From the NCBI GenBank assembly GCA_038400315.1, contig CP151667.1, forward strand, positions 1,561,174 to 1,625,173: a stretch of DNA of 64,000 bases. The letters run 5' to 3'. Positions 57,662-64,000 of this stretch are shown piece by piece. How positions within the stretch are numbered: position 1 is the stretch's first letter; each line of letters begins with the position of its first letter. The notes beneath the pieces were generated by a model, which was given only the letters and a program-made list of their open reading frames with translations, was not told where the DNA came from and did no database searches. The DNA is from Isosphaeraceae bacterium EP7. Lineage in GTDB: Bacteria; Planctomycetota; Planctomycetia; Isosphaerales; Isosphaeraceae. Both the position numbers and the translations under genes were made by a program.

Positions 57662-59446
57662 ATGCACGTCGCGCTCGCACTTCTGGCCATGTCCGCGGCC
57701 CCGCTGGCCGCCAATCCGCAACCGCCCACGCTCGACAAGCAGGTCTCCTTCGAGATCCGCGTCGTCGAGATGAAGGGGCTGGGCTGGAGGGCCGACTTCC
57801 AGCAGCAGCTCAAGCCCGTCTCGACCCGCGAAGGCAAGTCGGCCTGGACGATCGACCAGGTGGTCTTGAAGTCGCTCCTGGAAGAGTGCAATGAGACGAC
57901 CGCCGCGCCTCGGGTGACGACCTTCGAAGGGGCGGACGCCACGGTCAAGACCGGCAAGCCCTGGAAGATCGTCTCCTCGGTTCGAGAGGTCGTCGACGCC
58001 CCCAAGGGCGTGATCAAGGGTGCCGCGTACCTCCCCAAGGTCGCGTCGGTTGACAGCGGCGACTCGGTCAAGGCCTCGGGCCGTCAGCTCGAGCAGGGGA
58101 TGCTGGTCGACGTCTCCTGGGACGTGCAGCAGGTGCTTGCGTTGCACAACGTCACGCACAAGGGGGTCGAGGTCGAAGGCCAGGGCAAGATCAACGCGCA
58201 ATATCAAGTGCCCGAGATCGTCAAGGACAGCTACAAGGGCGAATGGCTCGTCCCCGAAGACAGCGCCCTGGTGCTGAGCATGGGCCCGCGCACGGTCGCA
58301 GGCCCCCTGAACCTCGCCCAGGTCCGCGAGCGGGTCCTCGTCGTCACGGCCCGTCACGTGTTGACCCCGGCCGAGGAGAACGAGGCCCTGACCAACCAGG
58401 CGACCTTCTCGACCCCGCCGGTCACCGCGCCCGAGCCCAAGGCCTGGATGCCGACCCCGACCCCGCCCAGCCGCGCCCTGCCGCAGGCCCCCGCGGTCGA
58501 CGGCTCGCTCCCCCCGCTGCCCGACGACACAATGCACGTGACCCCCGAGAGCGGCGACGTCGACCCCAAGGCCACCCCGCAGATGCGGGCCCCCGAGAAG
58601 AAGCCCGGCGAGGAGGCACCGAAGGCCGTCAAGCCGGCTGGCGAGCCCGAGAAGCCGGTCGCCGATGCCAGCCATGTTCCCGCCCCTCATCGGGCGACGG
58701 CTCGGGTCGAACCGCCGGTCAGCGGTGGCCCCGTTCTGTTTGGTGAGAACTTGGCCGACGTGGGACCCGATCGCCAGGAACCCTTCCAGAATCGGACGTA
58801 TGCCGACATCGTCATAGATGTTAAGGAGATTGCTGCGGGGAAACTCATCCCCGGGGTTGGTTCTAAGAGCACCGACGACCTTATCCTCCAAGGAATCTAC
58901 CTCCAGAGTGCTCTGAATAAGGCCAAACAACAGTGCGATCCCACGACCCAGCGATCTGTTGCAACCGGAGGGTCCGTGTCACCGGCTTGCGCGGCCAGCA
59001 GTTCTGATTTTGATAAATCATTGTCGGTGGCGGCGGACGGCTTTCCCTTGGCGGATTACATGCGCGAGATCGCCATCGGGCGAGCTGAGCCCTTCCCAAA
59101 CGGGTCACATGGGGACATCGTCACAAAGGTCGATGAGTCGCCCAAGGGCCGGGCGATGTTCAGCACCGCAGCCTCTAGCTTCACCGACCGCCATCCCGAG
59201 CTTCTCCATCCTTCGGCGACCGTCTTCGACTCGCAACTGCTCAAGTCCGGTCTCACCGAGAAGATGGGTGCGATCATGAGCGCGAAACTCGATTTCGACG
59301 CCGAGGCACTCAGCCGACTCCAGACCGAGACGAAAGTCACGCGGATCCCGATGGCCGGAAATCTGGCCCTTGAGATTACCGCCCGCGTGGTGCCCGCCCC
59401 CAAGGTGGCCAGCGACGCGGCCCCGGAATGCCCTCTGGCGAAGTAA
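57662..59446 (+). CDS. Secreted two-domain protein with degenerate C-terminal repeat, function unknown
   Basis: A 594-residue exported protein with a short signal peptide (LALLAMSAAPLAANP). The N-terminal domain (about 20-250) is beta-rich (VSFEIRVVEMKGLGWRADFQ, LVLSMGPRTVAGPL) and may be a secretin-like or BIG-like domain. A Pro/Ala-rich linker (about 265-370) leads to a C-terminal half in which EPFQNRTYADIVIDV (from residue 373) and EPFPNGSHGDIVTKV (from 476) repeat. The C-terminal half has markedly less GC-rich codons than the N-terminal half. I do not recognise a family. GGGAGG precedes the ATG. Confidence 0.7.
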   Translation: MHVALALLAMSAAPLAANPQPPTLDKQVSFEIRVVEMKGLGWRADFQQQLKPVSTREGKSAWTIDQVVLKSLLEECNETTAAPRVTTFEGADATVKTGKPWKIVSSVREVVDAPKGVIKGAAYLPKVASVDSGDSVKASGRQLEQGMLVDVSWDVQQVLALHNVTHKGVEVEGQGKINAQYQVPEIVKDSYKGEWLVPEDSALVLSMGPRTVAGPLNLAQVRERVLVVTARHVLTPAEENEALTNQATFSTPPVTAPEPKAWMPTPTPPSRALPQAPAVDGSLPPLPDDTMHVTPESGDVDPKATPQMRAPEKKPGEEAPKAVKPAGEPEKPVADASHVPAPHRATARVEPPVSGGPVLFGENLADVGPDRQEPFQNRTYADIVIDVKEIAAGKLIPGVGSKSTDDLILQGIYLQSALNKAKQQCDPTTQRSVATGGSVSPACAASSSDFDKSLSVAADGFPLADYMREIAIGRAEPFPNGSHGDIVTKVDESPKGRAMFSTAASSFTDRHPELLHPSATVFDSQLLKSGLTEKMGAIMSAKLDFDAEALSRLQTETKVTRIPMAGNLALEITARVVPAPKVASDAAPECPLAK

Positions 59447-59613
59447 GCACGTCAGACTCAACACAAGCCGTCGAGACCCGCCCGCGCCGCTCGCTGAACC
59501 GGCGCGGGCGGGTCTGTTCGCACCTTGAGGTTCTGGCCCGTACGGATACGTTGGCTTATGATCTGGGGTCATTCCGCCCCATTCGAGACATTTCGACGAG
59601 GTCCGCCGCCATC

Positions 59614-60729
59614 ATGCCCGACCCCCGCTGGGATACGCTCGCGGAGTTGCTGATCAACCACTCCACCAGGCTGGCGCGGGGGGAGAAGATCCTCATCGAG
59701 TGCTTCGACCTGGAGGATAGCACCCTGCCTCGGCTCCTGGTGCGCAAGGCGGCCCGCAAGGGGGCGCATGCGCTGGTGGAGACGAAGGATACGCGGGTGG
59801 TGCGCGAGATGGTGCGCAACGCCACGGCCGAGCAGATGCGGCTGATCGGCGAGACCGAGCTTTATCGGATGGAGCGGGTCGACGCGTATATCGGGCTGCG
59901 GGGGGCGCGGAACATCAACGAGATGTCGGATGTCGCGCCCGAGCAGATGAATTTGTATAACACGCACTTCCTCAAGCCGGTGCACTTCGACTGCCGGATC
60001 AAGCACACCCGCTGGTGCGTCCTGCGGCTGCCCAACGCCAGCATGGCGCAGCAAGCCGGAATGAGCACCGAGGCGTTCGAGGATTTCTACTTCGACGCCT
60101 GCACGCTCGACTATGCGCTGCTGTCGAAGGCTCTGAAGCCGCTGGTCGACCGGATGAACGCGGCCCGCGAGGTGACCATCACCGGGCCCGAGACTGACCT
60201 GCGGTTCTCGATCGAGGGCATCCCCGTGATTCCCTGCGCCGGAGAGATGAACATCCCCGACGGCGAGGTCTTCACCGCCCCCGTGCGCGACTCAGTCCAG
60301 GGCTACGTCCAGTTCAACACGCCGACCGTCTACCAGGGGAACTCGTACGACTCGGTCCGGCTCGAATTCAAGGACGGCAAGATCATCCGGGCCGACTGCA
60401 AGGGGGGGGACGTCAAGAAGCTCCGAAGGATCTTCGAGACCGACGACGGGGCGAGCTACACCGGCGAATGGTCGATCGGATGCAACCCTCGCATCCTGCA
60501 TCCGATGCGCGACATCCTGTTCGACGAGAAGATCGCCGGCAGCTTCCACCTGACCCCGGGCAATGCCTACGACGAGGCCTTCAACGGCAACCGATCGAAG
60601 ATCCACTGGGATCTCGTCCAGATCCAGCGCGAGGAGTACGGCGGCGGCACCATCTCGTTCGACGGCGTGCCGATCCGCGTCGACGGCAAGTTCATCCCCG
60701 AAGACCTGCAGGCGCTCGACCCCGAGTGA
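59614..60729 (+). CDS. M29 family aminopeptidase (AmpS-like)
   Basis: A 371-residue metallo-aminopeptidase. The family motif GEMNIPDGEVFTAPVRDSVQG, with its metal-binding Glu residues, lies at about 210-230, and GAYTG-like GASYTGEWSIGCNPRI and HLTPGNAYDEAFNGNRSKIHWDLV carry the C-terminal His/Asp ligands. M29 enzymes (AmpS, AmpT, PepS) trim N-terminal residues from peptides in the cytoplasm. There is no signal peptide. ATG 59614 starts the family N-terminus MPDPRWDTLAELLINHS. A TATGAT about 55 bases upstream could be a -10. Confidence 0.93.
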   Translation: MPDPRWDTLAELLINHSTRLARGEKILIECFDLEDSTLPRLLVRKAARKGAHALVETKDTRVVREMVRNATAEQMRLIGETELYRMERVDAYIGLRGARNINEMSDVAPEQMNLYNTHFLKPVHFDCRIKHTRWCVLRLPNASMAQQAGMSTEAFEDFYFDACTLDYALLSKALKPLVDRMNAAREVTITGPETDLRFSIEGIPVIPCAGEMNIPDGEVFTAPVRDSVQGYVQFNTPTVYQGNSYDSVRLEFKDGKIIRADCKGGDVKKLRRIFETDDGASYTGEWSIGCNPRILHPMRDILFDEKIAGSFHLTPGNAYDEAFNGNRSKIHWDLVQIQREEYGGGTISFDGVPIRVDGKFIPEDLQALDPE

Positions 60730-60744
60730 GGCCCGGTTGCTCGA

Positions 60745-61386
60745 TCAAGGGCGGGCGGCGGCCGTCGCGGTCGGTGGGCTGATCCAGAGATAGTGGCCGA
60801 CGAGCAGGCCGCCGACGAACGAGAGCGCCAGGCCGAGCAGGACGAAGAACATCCAGGCCGTGACGACCGACGGCGAGAGGGTCACCTCTCGGCCCCGACC
60901 GCGACGCGACGCGATGTCACGGTCGACGACCCTGGGCGGATCGAGGCGGATCTCGGCGGCGATGATCTCGTCGGGGATGAACGGGGCCGTCTCGGGCGGC
61001 TGGACGAGCAACTCGGCCGAGAAGGGGGGGGCGACGTCGGTCGAGGCGCGGAAAGGGCTCGATTCGCGGCGGATCACCGGGTCGACGAGCCTGGTTGGCG
61101 CGATCTCGATTGAGCCCAGGTCGAACTCGAGGACGGGGTCGCCCGAGAGCCGCTCGGGCGTTGATGGGGCCTGAGCGGGAAAATCAAATGACCCGGCCGG
61201 GACAGGGGCCGGCGGCTCGATGGCGGATTCCGGGGCCACCGATTCGACGGGCTCGGCTTCGGGGGTCGGGACGAGCAGCTCGGCCCGGCAACGCGGGCAG
61301 GTGGCGGTACGGCCGACCTTTGAGGCGGAGACGCCCAGGAGCTGGTCGCAACGGTAGCAGCGGAATCGGACGATTGGGGCAGACAT
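60745..61386 (-). CDS. Zinc-ribbon membrane-anchored protein, function unknown
   Basis: A 213-residue protein that begins with a zinc ribbon (RFRCYRCDQLLGVSASKVGRTATCPRCRAELLV, two CxxC knuckles) and ends with one transmembrane helix (about 178-203, VTAWMFFVLLGLALSFVGGLL) plus a short tail. The middle is Pro-rich and unstructured. The ribbon-linker-helix layout is widespread in planctomycetes, with the ribbon in the cytoplasm. Function is unknown. It is convergent with the M29 gene, with ends 15 bases apart. Confidence 0.8.
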   Translation of the reverse strand: MSAPIVRFRCYRCDQLLGVSASKVGRTATCPRCRAELLVPTPEAEPVESVAPESAIEPPAPVPAGSFDFPAQAPSTPERLSGDPVLEFDLGSIEIAPTRLVDPVIRRESSPFRASTDVAPPFSAELLVQPPETAPFIPDEIIAAEIRLDPPRVVDRDIASRRGRGREVTLSPSVVTAWMFFVLLGLALSFVGGLLVGHYLWISPPTATAAARP

Positions 61387-61542
61387 CGCGGATCAATCTC
61401 CGGGGTCGTTGCTGCACCGCTCCAGGTTATGCCCGGGCGATCCCGACGCCAATGGGCGTGATCCCGCCGGGGCCCGATCCCGATCGATTGAACCAGCCGT
61501 GCGCCCGAGGAAGATCCGGCGCGAGCGACGGCGGGTGTCTGC

Positions 61543-61570
61543 TTGACCGGCCGGGTCGGTGCCCCACAAT
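61543..61570 (+). promoter_or_regulatory. Promoter of the hydrolase-fold protein gene
   Basis: TTGACC (61543-61548) and CACAAT (61565-61570) with a 16-base spacer, about 80 bases before the ATG at 61652. The -35 is 5/6 and the -10 is 4/6. Confidence 0.45.
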
Positions 61571-61651
61571 AGAATCGTTGCCAGGGATCCCGTTGACGCG
61601 CAACCTGACGCGGCCGGGCCGAAGACACGCGGGCGCGGGAGGCCCTTCTCG

Positions 61652-63958
61652 ATGCGACGGATGCGCAAGTTGCTGGAGAGGGCGGCGTTCGGCCTGACGC
61701 TGACCGGCCTGGTCGTCGCGGCCAGGGCGGACATCGTCACGCTGAAGAACGGGACCGTCCTGAAAGGGGCGGTCGACAAGGATAACACGGTTGTCTCGGT
61801 GTTTGACGGCCTGAAACGGGTGATCGTCCGCGACACCAAGATCGCCAAGACCGATCCCGAGGCGACCTACGCCAACGCCGAGTCGTTCCGGTTCATCCAG
61901 CCGCTGGAGAAGCACGCCGGCAGCATGCCCAGGTACGCCATCGGCATTAAGGCCGGCCCCTGGAGCGACCGTGCGAGGCGCAGCTACCAGTATGTCGGCC
62001 CCAAGTCTTCGAAGCCCGTGGCCATGACCCAGGCGATCATCGACCTGGGCCCCCGGATCTCGAAGCTGCGCGGCGTCGATGAGTTCTGGACCGGGCAGAT
62101 CCCCACGTCGACCCTCCCGCGCGACGTGGTGATGGGCCTGCTTGGCAATATTATCCAAAAGGAAAATAAGAGCGAACGACTGGCCAAGGGCCGGTTCCTG
62201 ATCCAGGCGGAGTGGTACCCCGAGGCGATGGCCGAGCTGGCCTCGATCGAGGCCGATTTCCCCGAGGAGAAGGAGAATATCGGCGTGGCCTTGAGGAACA
62301 TCCGCGACCTCGAAGCCCGCCGGGTGCGGGCCGAGATCGACGTGAGGCGCTCGGCGGGGCAGCCGAAGAAGGTGGCCGAGCTGCTGAAAGGCTTCCCGAC
62401 CGGCGAAGGGGTCTCCGAGGAACTGCTCCAGGAGGTGCGCGACCTCCTGAAGCAGGACGAAGATCAGGCCGCCGCGGATCGGGCCCTGGCCGAGCAGATC
62501 AGGACACTCCCCGATGAGCTGATCGAGGTCCAGGACAAGGCGGACTGGAAGAATCGCATGATCGAGGTCCTCCGGTTCTTCGACGAGGCACCCGATGCGA
62601 TCCGCCCGAGGTTCGAGCCCCTGCTCAAGGCCGACTCCAGCCTCGATGCCCGGGGAAAGCTGGCGCTGGCCGTCTCCGGCTACGTGCTCGGGGCCGAGGG
62701 GGCGGTGTCCAATCTGGACGACGCTTCGACGCTCTGGAAAGCCCGCGACATCGTCCGACGCTATCTGGCCTCCCGCCCCGAGGATGACCGCCCGGCCATG
62801 GCCGCCGAGCTGCAGGCGCTAAGCAGGCCGGGGCCCGACGGGGCGACGCTGCCGATGGATTTCACCACGGTCGGCCGCATCGCCAGGGTGCTGCCGCCCC
62901 CGTTAATGGACTCGAAGGAATCCCCGAAGGCCATCCGGACGCATCGGGTGCGCGACGACGCGAGCGAGTCGCCGACGGAATACACCCTGATGCTTCCGCC
63001 GGAATATCACCCGCTGCGGAGCTATCCGCTCGTGGTCGCGCTGCACTCGGGCCGGGGCCCGGCGTCGGCGATCGACTGGTGGCAGGCCGAGGCGACGCGT
63101 CGCGGTTACATCGTGCTGGCGCCGGAATACAACCTGCCCGACCAGTCGCCCGACTATCGCTATTCCGCCACGGAACATGCGGCGGTCGAGCTGGCCTTGC
63201 GCGATGCGCGGCGGCGGTACTCGGTGGACTCCGATCGCATCTACCTGGGCGGCCAGTTGCTGGGAGGGAACATGGCGTTCGACTTCGGCCTGGCTCACCC
63301 CGACCTGTTCGCCGGAGTCGTCGTGGTCTCGGGCCTCCCCGCGAAGTACGTCCCGCGCTACACGCAGAACGCACAGAACCTCCCGCTTTACGCAGCTTAC
63401 GGCGAGTTTGCTCCTGCGGCGAACGAAGTCATCTTCGGTACGCTGCTCAAGCCGCTGATCTCCAAAGGCTGGGACGTGACTTACGTCGAGTATCAGCGGA
63501 GAGGGCTCGAGGAGTTCCCGGAGGAGGCCGTCCCGGCCTTCGATTGGATGGACCGGCGGCGGCGAGACCCCTATCCCAAGGCATTCAAGTTCGATTCGGC
63601 GCGGGGGAGCGACAATCGGTTCTTCGGCGTGGTCATCGACTCCCATCACAACGGCCGGACCACCGAGCCCGATGCGGTCGACCCCGTGGGCAAGAACCTC
63701 AATCCGGCGCGTGTGGAGCTGAAGATCGGCGCGAGCACCAACCTGGTGAACCTCAAGACCGCCGGCGTCCGCAGGCTCTATATCTGGCTGGGGCCGGCCG
63801 AGGTCGACTTCTCGAAGCGGGTCGAGCTGCGGGTCAATGACAGCCCCAAGCCCGTCTACCGGGCCGTTCCCCCCGTCTCGTTCGGGCCGATGCTGGACGA
63901 CCTGCGGATCCGCGGCGATCGGCAGCAGATGTACGCCCTGAAAATCCCGGTGGGATAG
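61652..63958 (+). CDS. Secreted alpha/beta-hydrolase-fold protein with helical N-terminal region and altered nucleophile
   Basis: A 768-residue exported protein with signal peptide (LLERAAFGLTLTGLVVAARAD). Residues about 25-400 are helical and planctomycete-type (GTVLKGAVDKDNTVVSVFDG at the start, then VDEFWTGQIPTSTLPRDVVMG). The C-terminal half (about 430-690) is a dienelactone-hydrolase-like alpha/beta fold: SYPLVVALHSGRGPASAIDWW, GYIVLAPEYN, and DSDRIYLGGQLLGGNMAFDFGLAHPDLFAGVVVVSGL. The G-x-S-x-G elbow reads GGQLLGG with Leu in the Ser position, so the esterase activity is probably lost. The rest of the fold is intact and there is no frameshift. The gene ends 42 bases before the window edge. 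Confidence 0.82.
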   Translation: MRRMRKLLERAAFGLTLTGLVVAARADIVTLKNGTVLKGAVDKDNTVVSVFDGLKRVIVRDTKIAKTDPEATYANAESFRFIQPLEKHAGSMPRYAIGIKAGPWSDRARRSYQYVGPKSSKPVAMTQAIIDLGPRISKLRGVDEFWTGQIPTSTLPRDVVMGLLGNIIQKENKSERLAKGRFLIQAEWYPEAMAELASIEADFPEEKENIGVALRNIRDLEARRVRAEIDVRRSAGQPKKVAELLKGFPTGEGVSEELLQEVRDLLKQDEDQAAADRALAEQIRTLPDELIEVQDKADWKNRMIEVLRFFDEAPDAIRPRFEPLLKADSSLDARGKLALAVSGYVLGAEGAVSNLDDASTLWKARDIVRRYLASRPEDDRPAMAAELQALSRPGPDGATLPMDFTTVGRIARVLPPPLMDSKESPKAIRTHRVRDDASESPTEYTLMLPPEYHPLRSYPLVVALHSGRGPASAIDWWQAEATRRGYIVLAPEYNLPDQSPDYRYSATEHAAVELALRDARRRYSVDSDRIYLGGQLLGGNMAFDFGLAHPDLFAGVVVVSGLPAKYVPRYTQNAQNLPLYAAYGEFAPAANEVIFGTLLKPLISKGWDVTYVEYQRRGLEEFPEEAVPAFDWMDRRRRDPYPKAFKFDSARGSDNRFFGVVIDSHHNGRTTEPDAVDPVGKNLNPARVELKIGASTNLVNLKTAGVRRLYIWLGPAEVDFSKRVELRVNDSPKPVYRAVPPVSFGPMLDDLRIRGDRQQMYALKIPVG

Positions 63959-64000
63959 TCGCCACGTTGGCGGATGGGCATGATTAATGCGATCTGGCCC

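Overview
The window is chromosomal DNA from a high-GC member of the Planctomycetota, most likely family Isosphaeraceae. The evidence is the planctomycete-type 16S rRNA start and the family mix: a cytochrome-c/DUF1549/DUF1553 protein paired with DUF1501, a DUF1080 secreted hydrolase, a formylglycine sulfatase, N-terminal LEPR-XLL-type motifs (LEGRQMLAA, LEGRALPSG), a PEP-CTERM protein and a TPR-tailed Ser/Thr kinase near an ECF sigma factor. I see no insertion sequence, prophage or CRISPR array.

Layout. 0-2.4 kb: edge of an FAD oxidoreductase, a secreted beta-propeller protein, a small unknown protein and a DUF1080 protein. 2.5-12.6 kb: a tight five-gene plus-strand operon of envelope proteins (terpene-cyclase-fold/HEAT, single-pass membrane protein, FHA/transmembrane/PQQ-propeller protein, TPR-like/peptide-binding-protein fusion, secreted coiled protein). 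I know no described function for this operon. 12.6-17.2 kb: a GbsR-type regulator next to a DUF1549/DUF1553-DUF1501 operon. 17.3-29.9 kb: a GlsB-type membrane protein, a YjhG-type sugar-acid dehydratase, an EEP nuclease family protein, a K+/H+-exchange-related protein, cardiolipin synthase, PEP-CTERM and LEPR-XLL surface proteins, a four-helix membrane protein, thioredoxin and a sulfatase. 30.0-33.6 kb: a four-gene minus-strand cluster (SDR reductase, HHxxxDG acyltransferase, KASIII, ACP) that looks like a compact acyl-chain biosynthetic unit.

33.6-41.2 kb: a gene-poor stretch with tRNA-Ser(GGA), two rRNA promoters, a boxA leader, then linked 16S-23S-5S rRNA genes without spacer tRNAs and a perfect 16-bp terminator hairpin. 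41.9-47.2 kb: a LEGRALPSG-duplicated protein, an ECF sigma factor, a membrane protein and a kinase-TPR protein. 47.3-64.0 kb: mostly metabolic and housekeeping genes (E2-like acyltransferase, ComB, glycyl-tRNA synthetase, sugar isomerase, D-threonine-aldolase-type enzyme, nitrilase, M20 peptidase, TPR protein, aldo-keto reductase, M29 aminopeptidase, zinc-ribbon protein). It ends with an alpha/beta-hydrolase-fold protein whose nucleophile Ser codon appears to have become Leu.

Functional themes are envelope and secretome biology, acyl-lipid or specialised metabolism, and translation. Start codons were chosen from Shine-Dalgarno spacing, signal peptides and overlaps. Functions are family-level readings from motifs, with no database search.
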